NCBI RefSeq assembly: GCF_000716715.1
Contig: NZ_JNYJ01000073.1
Span: 1-29,676, forward strand
Reading direction: 5' to 3'
DNA: 29,676 nt
Source: Dactylosporangium aurantiacum
Lineage (GTDB): Bacteria; Actinomycetota; Actinomycetes; Mycobacteriales; Micromonosporaceae
Part shown: positions 15,105 to 23,459 of the stretch, in pieces
How positions within the stretch are numbered: the stretch's first letter is position 1
Layout of the letters: every line of letters starts with the position of its first letter
Translations under genes and position numbers: made by a program
The notes under the pieces: generated by a model
What the model saw: only the letters and a program-made list of their open reading frames with translations
Told to the model about the DNA's origin: nothing
Databases searched by the model: none

Positions 15105-16426
15105 CCGGGCATTGTCTCCCTGCCAGGCCCCTCGCCGCTGCCCTCGCCACCGCCAGGCGGCGCCTGCACACCTGGCTGCCGCCCCGGCGCGTCCGCCGCG
15201 TCGTCGGCGTGGGCGATGCGGGTCAGCTCACGCCACAGCAGCGCCACGAACACGGCGGAGCCGGCGAAGGCGAACCAGAACGGCGCCGTCACGCCCACCC
15301 GGGTCGCCAGGGCCCCGCCGATCGCGGAGCCGACGACCAGGCCGCCGAAGACGCTGATGGTGTTGACGCTGCCGACGCGGCCCTGCAGGTGCTCCGGCAC
15401 CGCCCGCTGCCGCACCGTGATCGACGTGGTGCCCCAGATGAACGCGTGCGCGCCGAAGACGAACATGACCGCGCCGGCGATCCACACCGAGGTGGTCACC
15501 GCGAGCGCCAGATGCGTGAGCGTCTCGATGATCAGCCCGGCCCGCATCACGTTGCCGAGGCTCACCCGGCTGGTCAGCCGGCCGTATATGGCGGTGCCGA
15601 GCAGTCCGCCGAGGGCACCGGCGGTGGTGAACAGGCCGAACCCGACGGCGTCGAGGCCGAGGCGCTGCTGGGCGTACAGGACCAGCACCGACCAGGCGGC
15701 GCCGAACGTGACGTTGAAGATGAGGATCGTCAGCGACAGCGTACGTACCGCCGGGTGCCGCACCGTCCACCGCAGCCCCTCGACGACCTCGTGCCGCACC
15801 CCGGCCGGCCGCCGGGTCCCGGGCGGTTCGCGGACCGGCAGGACGACCCGGGACACCAGCAGCACCCCGGCGGCGACGAGCACCGCCTCGGCGAGGAACG
15901 GCCACAGCAGGCCGGCCGCGAACAGCGCCGCGCCGACCGGCGGCCCGACCAGCTGGTTCAGGGTCAGGAACCCGGCCTGGAGGCGGGCGTTGGCCACGAC
16001 GAGGTCGTCGCGGCGCACCAGCGTCGGGGTGAGCGTCGCGGCGGCGTTGTCGGCGAACACCTCCGCCGTGGTCAGCAGCCCGAGCGCGACGAGAGCGGGC
16101 ACCACCGTGAGCCGGTCGGCGGCCAGCAGCGCGACCACGACGACGAGGATCGCGGCCCGCACCGCGTCGGCCGCCATCACGATCCGCCGCCGGTCGAGCC
16201 GGTCGGACAGGACCCCCGCGTACAGGCCGAACACCAGCGGCGGCGCCCACCGCAGCAGCGCCGCCAGCGACACCAGGAACGCGTTGCCGGTGAGCGAGGC
16301 CACCAGCAGCGGCCCGGCGGCGACCGCGATCCCGTCGCCGAGGTTGCTCGTCCACGACGAGGCCAGCAGCCACCGGAACCCGGTGCCCAGCCGCGCCGGC
16401 ACGAGACGTTCGACGATGCCACCCAC
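15101..16426 (-). CDS. MFS transporter, DHA3/EntS-like, 12 membrane segments
   Basis: A 441-aa transporter. It begins FRWLLASSWTSNLGDGIAVAAGP, characteristic of the DHA3 (macrolide/enterobactin exporter) group, and shows the motif-A loop YAGVLSDRLDRRRIVM and a second-half loop around RLTSRVSLGNVMRAG. The C-terminal 40 residues are a Gly/Pro/Glu-rich tail, probably disordered. The chosen GTG at 16426 gives the expected N-terminus but has only a poor ribosome-binding site. Likely exports a small molecule by proton antiport. Coupled to the methyltransferase gene by a 4-bp overlap. Confidence 0.9.
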   Translation of the reverse strand: MGGIVERLVPARLGTGFRWLLASSWTSNLGDGIAVAAGPLLVASLTGNAFLVSLAALLRWAPPLVFGLYAGVLSDRLDRRRIVMAADAVRAAILVVVVALLAADRLTVVPALVALGLLTTAEVFADNAAATLTPTLVRRDDLVVANARLQAGFLTLNQLVGPPVGAALFAAGLLWPFLAEAVLVAAGVLLVSRVVLPVREPPGTRRPAGVRHEVVEGLRWTVRHPAVRTLSLTILIFNVTFGAAWSVLVLYAQQRLGLDAVGFGLFTTAGALGGLLGTAIYGRLTSRVSLGNVMRAGLIIETLTHLALAVTTSVWIAGAVMFVFGAHAFIWGTTSITVRQRAVPEHLQGRVGSVNTISVFGGLVVGSAIGGALATRVGVTAPFWFAFAGSAVFVALLWRELTRIAHADDAADAPGRQPGVQAPPGGGEGSGEGPGRETMPG

Positions 16427-16488
16427 GAGGAGAGGACCTTACGTGCCCACGCGCCGCGACGCACCCCCGTAACCACGCCGCGCCGCGG

Positions 16489-17409
16489 TCACCGGCGCTG
16501 GTCGAGCCACTTCAGGATCGCCTGGTTCGTCTCCTGCGGCCGCTCCTGCTGGATCCAGTGGCCGCAGTCCAGACTGACCACCTCGACACCGGGCACGAAC
16601 TCGGCCAGCCGTGGCGACCGCTGGATCGTGTCCCGGTCGCCGTAGATCATAAGGGTGGGCTGCCGGATGATCGGGTCGACGTCCGCCAGCAGGTGCCAGT
16701 TGCGGTCCAGGTTGCGGTACCAGTTGATGCCGCCCGTGAACCCTGACGCCTCGAACGCGGCGACGAAGACGGCCAGCTCGCTGTCGCTCATGACGGGCTC
16801 GCCGAGCGGTGCCGCGGCCCTGGCGAGGTCGATCGGCGCCATGCCCAGCTGCGGCGTGTTCTTCCGGTACAGGTTGCGCAGGAACTGGGACGTGTGCGCG
16901 TCGAACAGGGCGTCCGCGACGCCCGGCTGCCGGTTGAAGTGGACGAAGTAGAAGTCGCCGCCGAGCACCTCCTCCATGGACTCGATCCAGGGCTTCTCGC
17001 CGCGTTCGAGGTAGGGCAGGCTCAGGTTGACCACCGCGTTGACCCGCTCCGGGTGCAGCAGGGTCAGCCCCCAGACGACGGCCGCACCCCAGTCATGACC
17101 GACGAAGGTGGCATCCTCGTACCCGTAGTGGTCGAGCAGTGCGACGAGGTCACCGGACAGGTGCGCGATGTCGTACGCCGTCACGTCGGCCGGACGGGAC
17201 GAGTTACCGTAGCCCCGCTGGTTCGGCACGATGACGTGGTAGCCCGCCGCGGCGAGCACGGGCACCTGATGGCGCCACGAGTAGGCGTGCTCCGGCCAGC
17301 CGTGGCAGAGCACGACGGGCCTGCCCGCATGTTCGCGGCCCGCTTCGAAGACCTCCAGCTCCACACCGTTGACCGGGACGCGGATGGGCTCGGGAAAATC
17401 AGTTGTCAT
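16489..17409 (-). CDS. Alpha/beta hydrolase of the epoxide hydrolase family
   Basis: A 306-aa hydrolase with HGWPE (36-40) as the oxyanion-hole loop, the nucleophile Asp106 in VGHDWG, and the base His284 in DCGHWIQQERP. An Asp nucleophile with HGWPE indicates soluble epoxide hydrolases rather than esterases. The lid includes NWYRNLDRNW and several Tyr residues that could supply the ring-opening pair. ATG at 17409 is preceded by AGGATG; an upstream in-frame reading to 17697 looks non-coding. The next gene on the strand is 62 bp away. Substrate unknown; the epoxide-like intermediates of ring-opening oxygenation make a link to the oxygenase operon conceivable, but nothing supports it directly. 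Confidence 0.9.
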   Translation of the reverse strand: MTTDFPEPIRVPVNGVELEVFEAGREHAGRPVVLCHGWPEHAYSWRHQVPVLAAAGYHVIVPNQRGYGNSSRPADVTAYDIAHLSGDLVALLDHYGYEDATFVGHDWGAAVVWGLTLLHPERVNAVVNLSLPYLERGEKPWIESMEEVLGGDFYFVHFNRQPGVADALFDAHTSQFLRNLYRKNTPQLGMAPIDLARAAAPLGEPVMSDSELAVFVAAFEASGFTGGINWYRNLDRNWHLLADVDPIIRQPTLMIYGDRDTIQRSPRLAEFVPGVEVVSLDCGHWIQQERPQETNQAILKWLDQRR

Positions 17410-17911
17410 GCCGGCATCCTGCCGACCGGAACCGGCCACCTCCTGACCGGTTTTGTTGCCCGACCCTGCGCTCCGCCCGGCCGTCATCTTCGACGACAAC
17501 GGCGCCGGCCGGCGCGGCGTTCCTGCGCTCCCTGACCGCCCCCGGCCGAACCCTCTCGACGGGCGACGGCTGCCGCATACCGGTGGCACCCCGTACGTCG
17601 CAGTCGATGTCGCCGTCCCCCGCCCGACGGCGTCAGCATCGAGCCGGCCGATCACGGCCTCGGCCGGCCCCGCGGCGGGTTGACCACGAACCTGCACCTC
17701 GGGTGTGCGCAGGGCCGGAAGCCGCCGTCGATCGTGCGGACTTCGTCAAGAGGCTGTCGACGAAGGCATCGATCTCCTCGGGCTCCGCGAGCAGCACCGG
17801 GCTCTCGCCGTGCCCGCTCCGACAGCGAGCCTCGCCCCGAGGAAACGTCACCCTCGCCGCCTGGCCAACCACCGATCAGCCGGCTGTCACCTACGTCTTG
17901 ACGCAGTACAC
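17410..17911. other. Mostly non-coding gap with gene remnants
   Basis: About 500 bp lacking any intact frame with protein-like composition. The left 150 bp should hold the promoter of the epoxide-hydrolase-family gene, although no clear hexamers are visible. The right half contains the Imm1-like remnant described separately. No tRNA, insertion sequence or strong terminator was seen. Confidence 0.5.
17633..17872 (-). pseudogene. Decayed Imm1-like immunity protein fragment
   Basis: Reading leftward from near 17872, the segment GHGESPVLLAEPEEIDAFVD followed by SLL has the N-terminal pattern of Imm1 family immunity proteins of actinobacteria (variable start, then pPEEvDAfvd-L). After SLL the frame loses sense, while the neighbouring frame continues DEVRTIDGGFRPCAHPRC RFVVNPPRG, consistent with a small indel. 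The GRGxLxYS-type second half of the family is not recognisable. No toxin gene is adjacent. Assignment from memory of the family pattern; chance resemblance is possible. Confidence 0.4.
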
Positions 17912-19252
17912 CTAGGCGCCGGTGGTTGGGGGCGTCGCGCGGCGGCGGGTGCGGGCTGGTAGGACGATCAGGGCGCCGGCGCCGAGCAGGAGCAGGGCGG
18001 TGCCCCACAGGAGCAGGACCGGCAGGGTGCCGCCGTCGCCGGTTTTCGGCAGGGACTGCCCGGCGGCCTCGGCGGCGGTGGCGGCCGTCGACCTGACGGT
18101 GAACTTCGCGACGATGGTGGTGTCCGCGGGGCCGGTGACCGGGTCGTTGCCGCCGTTGCACTCGGTGTCGACCTGCGGGTGGTCGAACAGGACGTCCGCG
18201 ACGGTCAGCGTCACCAGGCCGGGGGTGCCGGCGGTGAACTGGCCGGTGAGGGTGGCGCCGGGCACGGTCGCCTGGGCGGCGACGGCGCCGTACGCCGGGC
18301 CCGTCAGCTTCACCGTGCCGGTCTGCGCGCCGCTGAGCTTGACGGTCGCGGTGGGTCGCAGGTCGCCGGCGGTGATCGGCGCCGGGCCGTTCTTGCCGCC
18401 GTTGTCGAAGGTGTACGTGACGGTGACGTTCGCCCCGTAGCCGGGGTTGGCCGGCGACATGGTCAGCGTGTGCGTCGCGGTCCAGTCACGGATCGTGCTG
18501 AGCGTCTTGCACTGCATCGTCACCGACTTCGGCCCGAAGGTCTCCGCCGGCGTGGCCGCCTCGGTGGCCGACGGGGACACTGAGGCCGACGCCGAAGCAG
18601 ACACCGAGACCGACGCCGAAGCAGACACCGAGGCGGACGCCGAAGCGGATGGCGACGCCGAGGCCGACGCGGACCCGGACGGCGCCGGGGAGACCACGGC
18701 CGAGTCGGTGACCGGCGTGTCCACGGGGGCCGCCTTGTGGTCGCGGTCGCCGCCGGCCGAGCAGTACGTCGTCGCCGTGGTGTTGGCGAACGCGACCTGC
18801 CGCACGGTGAGCGTCACGGTGCCGGGGGCCGTCGCGGTGTACGTGCCGGTGGCGCTGACCGGGCCGAGCGGCACCCCCGCCGCCTTCGCCGACGCCGGGT
18901 ACGCGGCCTGGCTCAGGGTGACCGTGCCGGTCTGCGCGCCGCCGAGCGTGACCGTGACCCGCACCGGCACGTCGCCGGCGTTGAGCGGCACGGGACCGTT
19001 GGTGACGCCCGCGGCGGCGGCCAGGGTCACCGTCACCGTCTGCCCCGCGGCCGGGCTCGCCGGGCTCTGCGTGAGGGTGAACGTGTCGCTCCAGACCGTC
19101 GGTGACGTGCCCGTCCCGGCGTCGCTGAAGTACAGCCGGCAGCCGAGGTCCGCGGTGACGGGCGCGGCCGCCAGGGCCGGCGCCGTCAGCCCTCCGAGCG
19201 CGGCGAGGGCCACGACCGCCGCACCGGTCGCGACGCGCCGCACGCCGTTCAC
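17912..19252 (-). CDS. LPKTG-anchored surface protein with two Cys-pair beta domains
   Basis: A 446-aa secreted protein: signal peptide (about 1-30), a beta-sandwich-like domain beginning at Cys38 (GCRLYFSDAGTGTSP), a Ser/Ala/Val repeat linker of about 50 residues, a second related domain (from VTMQCKTLSTIRDW to DTECNGGNDP), then LPKTG at 401-405, a hydrophobic segment and an Arg-rich tail for sortase anchoring. Each domain starts and ends near a Cys, suggesting one disulphide each. The first domain is closely similar to the N-terminal domain of the WxL-like protein at 27151-28800. The GTG start overlaps the stop of the preceding gene (GTGA). The longer upstream reading to 19792 belongs to the wrong frame of that gene. 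No sortase gene is in the window. Ligand unknown. Confidence 0.88.
   Translation of the reverse strand: MNGVRRVATGAAVVALAALGGLTAPALAAAPVTADLGCRLYFSDAGTGTSPTVWSDTFTLTQSPASPAAGQTVTVTLAAAAGVTNGPVPLNAGDVPVRVTVTLGGAQTGTVTLSQAAYPASAKAAGVPLGPVSATGTYTATAPGTVTLTVRQVAFANTTATTYCSAGGDRDHKAAPVDTPVTDSAVVSPAPSGSASASASPSASASASVSASASVSVSASASASVSPSATEAATPAETFGPKSVTMQCKTLSTIRDWTATHTLTMSPANPGYGANVTVTYTFDNGGKNGPAPITAGDLRPTATVKLSGAQTGTVKLTGPAYGAVAAQATVPGATLTGQFTAGTPGLVTLTVADVLFDHPQVDTECNGGNDPVTGPADTTIVAKFTVRSTAATAAEAAGQSLPKTGDGGTLPVLLLWGTALLLLGAGALIVLPARTRRRATPPTTGA
18591..18662 (-). repeat. 24-bp tandem repeats coding a Ser/Ala/Val linker
   Basis: About three imperfect 24-bp units (core GACGCCGAAGCAGACACC on the plus strand) code alternating Ser-Ala and Ser-Val between the two domains of the LPKTG protein. 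The unit is a multiple of three, so copy-number changes would only alter linker length. Confidence 0.6.
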
Positions 19253-19872
19253 ATCTCTTCCGCGGTACGGGCACGGCGCCGCCGCGCCGGCAGGATCACC
19301 AGCAGGCCCACGCCGACGGTGAGCAGCGCCGAACCGGCGAGCACGACCACGAACGGCTCGTCGCCCGGCCCGGTCTTCGGCAGCGCCGTCGCCTCGGCCG
19401 CGGCGGTCGTGGCCTGGGCCGCCTGCGTCGTGGCCTGGGCCGCGGCGCCGAACGTGAGCTTCACCGACGCCTTGTTCGCGGCGATGTCGCCGGCGTTGCC
19501 GCCGGACGGCAGGATCTGCGCCGCGATGACACAGGTGCGTTTCGTGCAGTCGAACGTGCCGAACTTCTGTGCCAGCTTCAGCGTCACCGTCGGCAGCTTG
19601 CCGGCGGCGTCGGCGTTGACGAACTGGGAGCCGCCGGCGAGGTTGCAGTCGGTCGGGCCCTTCACCTCCTCGATGCACTGCCCGACCGCGATCTGCTTCA
19701 GGTTCGGGGTGAAGCCGCTGCCGCCGACGGTCACCGACGCGCCGTCGGTGAGCCCGGTGGTCTTGCTGACGGTGAGCGTGGGCGCGGCCCACGCCGGCGC
19801 CGCGCCGAGCGGGACGACCCCGGCCAGCGCCGCCGTGACGAGCACCGTCAGGGTCGGGATCCGTCGTTGCAT
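19249..19872 (-). CDS. LPKTG-anchored protein with neocarzinostatin-type domain
   Basis: A 207-aa protein: signal peptide ending near AWA (29), a neocarzinostatin-fold domain (about 31-142), an Ala/Thr/Gln linker, LPKTG at 164-168, a membrane segment and an Arg-rich tail. The domain follows the family pattern TVSKTTGLTDGASVTVGGSGF, then VGQC, with two short-range Cys pairs, Cys66-Cys76 and Cys109-Cys114, matching the two disulphides of neocarzinostatin apoproteins. Those proteins bind enediyne chromophores, but no enediyne genes are present, so here the fold probably binds or presents another hydrophobic ligand at the cell wall. ATG at 19872 is preferred over 19887 because AGGAGAG lies 6 bp before it. 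It is 25 bp after the triple-fusion ABC gene, in the same transcript. Confidence 0.85.
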   Translation of the reverse strand: MQRRIPTLTVLVTAALAGVVPLGAAPAWAAPTLTVSKTTGLTDGASVTVGGSGFTPNLKQIAVGQCIEEVKGPTDCNLAGGSQFVNADAAGKLPTVTLKLAQKFGTFDCTKRTCVIAAQILPSGGNAGDIAANKASVKLTFGAAAQATTQAAQATTAAAEATALPKTGPGDEPFVVVLAGSALLTVGVGLLVILPARRRRARTAEEM

Positions 19873-19897
19873 CGGGACTCTCCTCATGTCGTCGGGC

Positions 19898-22648
19898 TCA
19901 TGTCGTTGCTCCTGACCGGTTGACGGCCGCGAGGTCCGTGCCGAGGTAGGACCGCACGACGGCCGGGTGCGCGCGGACGTCGTCCGGGGTGCCGTCGGCG
20001 ATGATCCGGCCGCTGTCCAGCGCGACCATCCGGGTCGCGAGCCGGGACAGCAGCGGCAGGTCGTGCTCGATGACGAGCAGGGTGGTGCCGAGCTCGCGGT
20101 GTACCCGCAGCAGCAGGTCGCCGAGGGCGGCGCCGTCGGCCTGCGAGACGCCCGAGGACGGCTCGTCCAGCAGCAGCAGCGCCGGTTCGAGCGCGAGCAG
20201 GCAGGTGATCTCGACCATCCGCCGGGTGCCGGTCGACAGCGTGCCGACGAGGTCGCCGGCGACCGGGGACAGCCCCATGAGGTCGACGAGCTCGGCCGCC
20301 CGCCGGGCCTTGCGCCGCTCCGCGAGGGGCGCGCCGAGCGCGGAGGCGAGCAGCCCGCTCGGCGCGGTGCGCTCCCCCGCCGTCATCACCGTCTCCAGCA
20401 CGGTCATCGTGGCGAACAGCCGGGCGTCCTGGAACGACCGCACCAGCCCCAACCGGGCCCGGCGCTCCGGGGTCGCCCGGGTCACGTCCCGGCCGGCGAA
20501 CGTGACGGTGCCCGCGCCGGGCGGTACGAACCCCGCGATGATCTCGAACAGGGTGGTCTTGCCGGCACCGTTGGGTCCGATGATGCCGAGCACCTCGCCG
20601 GCGGACACGTCGAGGCTCACCCCGGCCACGGCGCTCACCCCGCCGAAGGAGCGGGCGATGTCCCGCACCACCAGCAGCGGCACCCCGGGGGCGGGCGGCC
20701 GCAGCGGCGCCGTGCGGGCCGGCAGCGTCAGGCCGGCCGGGCCGTTCGCCGTGCCGGTGTCCTTGTCCGCCGGCGCCGGTCGCCACCGGGTCAGCAGGGC
20801 GTCCCGCGCGCGTACCAGCAGACCGCCGAGACCGCCGGGCAGCAGCACGACGACGAGCAGCCACCCGAGGGTGAGCGCCGCCTGGCCGGGGATGCCGAGA
20901 GCCACGAAGGCGGGGATGCCGACGATGACGATCGCGCCCAGCAGCGGCCCGCCGAGCAGCCCGATACCGCCGACGACGGTGACGGCGACGACGTCGATGC
21001 TCGCCGCGGCCGGGAAGCTGTTCACGGTCAGCTGGGTCTGGCCGTGGCCGATGACGGCGCCGCCGAGCCCGGCGAGGGCGCCGGCGACCGCGTACGCCTG
21101 CAGCTTGCGCAGCGGTGCCGACACCGTCAGCGCCCGCGCCGCCTCCTCGTTGTCCCGCAGCGCGGTCAGCAGCCGGCCGAACGCGCCGCGGCGCAGGTTC
21201 GCCGTCAGCCACAGGCCGAGCCCCAGCATGAGCAGCGCGAACAGGTAGTAGTCCTTGGCCACCTCGAGCGGGTAGCCGGCCCACCCCGGCTTCGGGGCGC
21301 TCACCCCGGAGCCGAGCAGCCAGTCCCGGCGCAGCAGGAACGCGCTGGTCGCCAGGGCGAACGCGAGCGTGGTCACGGCGAGCGCGAGCCCTCGCAGGCG
21401 CAGCGCCGGCACGCCGACCGCGGCGGCGGCGAGCGCGGCCGCCGCGCAGCCGGCGACGACCCCGGCGAAGAAGTTGCCGGTGGACGCGGCGACCCGCACC
21501 GACACGGCGCCGCCGATGCCGGCGAACGCGAACTGGCCCAGCGACAGCTCCCCCGCCACGCCGGTGACGACGAGCACCGACAGCGCGACGAGGGTGAACC
21601 CGGCGACCGTGGTGAGCGCCGACGCGGTCTGGTTGTCCACCAGGTAGGCCAGGGCAGCGGCGAGCAGGAACCCGGCGCCGGCGACGAGCCGCCCGAGGTG
21701 GCGCAGCGGCCACGGGCCGGTGAGGGCGGCGGCGCCGGAGCGGATCCAGCCGCCGTCGTCGGTGTCGCGGCGGCCGAGCCGCGGCTGGCGCAGCAGCGCG
21801 ATGAGGATCGTCGCGCCGAGCACGACCTGGACCAGGCCCGTGCCGGACGACCCGGACAGCAGGACCTGCTCCAGCACGCCGATGCCCAGCGACGCGGCGA
21901 ACGCCACGGGGATCGACGACAGCCGGGCGATGACGGCCCCGGCGAGGCCCTTGAGCAGCAGGTCCGGGCCGAGCGTGTCGATCGACTGGGCGCCCTGGGT
22001 GGGGGTGACGAGGATGGCGGAGAACGCCGCGATCCCGCCCGCGATCGCCCACGCGACCGTCGCCATCCGCGGGGCGGCGACCCCGTCGAGCAGCGCCGCG
22101 GACGGCTGGTCGGCGGCGGCGCGGATGGCCAGGCCGTGCCGGGACCGTTTCAGGAACAGCGCCAGCGCCACCAGCAGCAGCGGGGTGAGGACCAGCATCG
22201 CGGTGAACGCCGGCCCGACCGGGGTGCGCCCGACGGTGAACGACGGCAGCCCCGGCGGCCGCGGGAACGTGGCGCCGCTGACCCCCTGCCGGTTGACCAG
22301 CAGCGACACGACGAGGATGAACTGCGACAGCCCGAGCGTGGCGATCATCCCGATGACCCGGGAACGGTGCCGCAGCCGGCGCACCACGCCCGCCTCGACG
22401 CCGGCGGCGACCCCCGCGGCGACCGCCATCGCCACGGGGAACGCCACCCAGTACGGCAGCCCCTCCCCGGCGACGAGCCGACCGAGGACGGCGGCGCCGA
22501 ACACGCCGATCGAGCCGTGCGCGAAGTTGACGAACCGGCTGGAGCGGTACACGAGCACCAGGCCCACGGCGAGCAGCGCGTACGTGAGCCCGGTGAACAG
22601 CCCGAGCAGAATCCGGTCGGGCCCGAAGTCATAACCGACAATCGTCAT
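19898..22648 (-). CDS. ABC transporter triple fusion: LivH-type permease, LivM-type permease and LivG-type ATPase
   Basis: A 916-aa protein joining three normally separate subunits. Residues about 1-300 are a LivH-type permease (YALLAVGLVLVYRSSRFVNFAHG is the usual LivH start); about 315-625 a LivM-type permease (GELSLGQFAFAGIGG; AALTLGWLLVVVLLP); 655-916 an ATPase with Walker A GPNGAGKTT (about 691), Walker B LLLLDEPSSG (about 824) and the H-loop EHD. The signature motif reads LSTGTRR instead of LSGGQ. The ATG at 22648 is the end of a junction element carrying GGAGG. With the binding lipoprotein and second ATPase upstream it forms a complete importer of the branched-chain amino acid class, members of which also take up aromatic and other small acids. 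Confidence 0.93.
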   Translation of the reverse strand: MTIVGYDFGPDRILLGLFTGLTYALLAVGLVLVYRSSRFVNFAHGSIGVFGAAVLGRLVAGEGLPYWVAFPVAMAVAAGVAAGVEAGVVRRLRHRSRVIGMIATLGLSQFILVVSLLVNRQGVSGATFPRPPGLPSFTVGRTPVGPAFTAMLVLTPLLLVALALFLKRSRHGLAIRAAADQPSAALLDGVAAPRMATVAWAIAGGIAAFSAILVTPTQGAQSIDTLGPDLLLKGLAGAVIARLSSIPVAFAASLGIGVLEQVLLSGSSGTGLVQVVLGATILIALLRQPRLGRRDTDDGGWIRSGAAALTGPWPLRHLGRLVAGAGFLLAAALAYLVDNQTASALTTVAGFTLVALSVLVVTGVAGELSLGQFAFAGIGGAVSVRVAASTGNFFAGVVAGCAAAALAAAAVGVPALRLRGLALAVTTLAFALATSAFLLRRDWLLGSGVSAPKPGWAGYPLEVAKDYYLFALLMLGLGLWLTANLRRGAFGRLLTALRDNEEAARALTVSAPLRKLQAYAVAGALAGLGGAVIGHGQTQLTVNSFPAAASIDVVAVTVVGGIGLLGGPLLGAIVIVGIPAFVALGIPGQAALTLGWLLVVVLLPGGLGGLLVRARDALLTRWRPAPADKDTGTANGPAGLTLPARTAPLRPPAPGVPLLVVRDIARSFGGVSAVAGVSLDVSAGEVLGIIGPNGAGKTTLFEIIAGFVPPGAGTVTFAGRDVTRATPERRARLGLVRSFQDARLFATMTVLETVMTAGERTAPSGLLASALGAPLAERRKARRAAELVDLMGLSPVAGDLVGTLSTGTRRMVEITCLLALEPALLLLDEPSSGVSQADGAALGDLLLRVHRELGTTLLVIEHDLPLLSRLATRMVALDSGRIIADGTPDDVRAHPAVVRSYLGTDLAAVNRSGATT

Positions 22649-22734
22649 GCCGCCGCCTCCGCTGCGCTCCGGCGTCGGCCTGACTTCAGCCTGCGACATG
22701 ATGAGCGGCCCGAGCCGCTTCGCTGGCCGCTCAT
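22645..22734 (-). repeat. Junction element copy 4 (full length, minus strand)
   Basis: Read leftward: stem ATGAGCGGCC (22725-22734) with GGCCGCTCAT (22701-22710), loop 14 nt, then a spacer and the core GCAGCGGAGGCGGCGGC with the start ATGA. The TGA stop of the ATPase gene lies in the first arm and the start of the permease fusion ends the element. Compared with copy 3, the stem differs by a paired C-to-G and G-to-C change. Confidence 0.85.
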
Positions 22735-23459
22735 GCGTGCCCGCCGAGCATCAGCGACTGCACGAGGTCCGGCTGCTGGGCGAGGTGCGCGGCGGTGTGC
22801 TCGGCGACGATCGTGCCCTTCTCCATGAAGTACGCCCGGTCCACGAGGGACAGCGCGACGTTGACGGACTGCTCGACCACCAGCAGGGCGGTGCCGAGCC
22901 GGTTGAGCCGGCGGACCATCTCCAGGAGGCCGCCGACGACGACCGGGGCGAGGCCGAGGGAGAACTCGTCGACGAGCAGCACCCGGGGCCGCTGGATGAG
23001 GGTCTTGGCGAGCACCAGCATCTGCCGCTCGCCGCCGGACAGGGTCGAGGCGGGCTGGTCGCGCCGCTCGTACAGGCGGGGGAACACCGCGAACGCGCCG
23101 TCGACGGCCCGGCGCAGGCGTCCGTCGCGGCGGCTGACCGTGTACCCGTACATGCGCAGGTTCTCGGTGACGGTCAGCGAGCCGAACGCCTGCTGACCGA
23201 CCACGGTGGACAGGCCGAGGCGGACCCGGCGCGCGGCGGGCACGGCGGTGATGTCGCGGCCGGCGAGCAGCACCCGCCCGGCGCCGGGGCGTTGCAGGCC
23301 GGACAGGACCCGAACGAGCGTGGTCTTGCCGACGCCGTTCGGGCCGCACAGGCCGACCATCTCGCCGTCGGCGACGCGCACGTCGACGCCGTACAGCACC
23401 TGGACCGGGCCGTAGGCGGCGTCGACGCCGGCGCAGGCGATGGCGTCAGCGGGCGGCAA
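22731..23459 (-). CDS. ABC transporter ATPase, LivF type
   Basis: A 242-aa ATPase: Walker A GPNGVGKTT (39-47), Q-loop region GQQAFGSLTVTENL, signature LSGGE, Walker B VLLVDEFSLGLAP and H-loop-position Gln in VVEQSV, as is usual for LivF. Start assigned to a TTG at 23459 because GAGGAGG lies 5 bp before it, inside the end of the binding-protein gene; this gives a 14-bp overlap and a normal LivF N-terminus. Upstream in-frame codons read through that gene's Ala/Arg-rich antiframe. It pairs with the ATPase domain of the triple fusion. Confidence 0.9.
   Translation of the reverse strand: MPPADAIACAGVDAAYGPVQVLYGVDVRVADGEMVGLCGPNGVGKTTLVRVLSGLQRPGAGRVLLAGRDITAVPAARRVRLGLSTVVGQQAFGSLTVTENLRMYGYTVSRRDGRLRRAVDGAFAVFPRLYERRDQPASTLSGGERQMLVLAKTLIQRPRVLLVDEFSLGLAPVVVGGLLEMVRRLNRLGTALLVVEQSVNVALSLVDRAYFMEKGTIVAEHTAAHLAQQPDLVQSLMLGGHA

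Noticed and set aside
17410..17697. N-terminal extension of the epoxide-hydrolase-family protein
   Set aside because: The added residues are low-complexity and outside the family's length; ATG at 17409 has AGGATG upstream and starts the conserved fold.
19253..19792. N-terminal extension of the LPKTG protein up to 19792
   Set aside because: It is the wrong frame of the neocarzinostatin-fold gene. A GTG at 19252 with GTGA overlap is followed at once by a signal peptide.
19249..19872. Enediyne antibiotic apoprotein gene
   Set aside because: No enediyne polyketide synthase or tailoring genes are present, and the protein is sortase-anchored rather than released.
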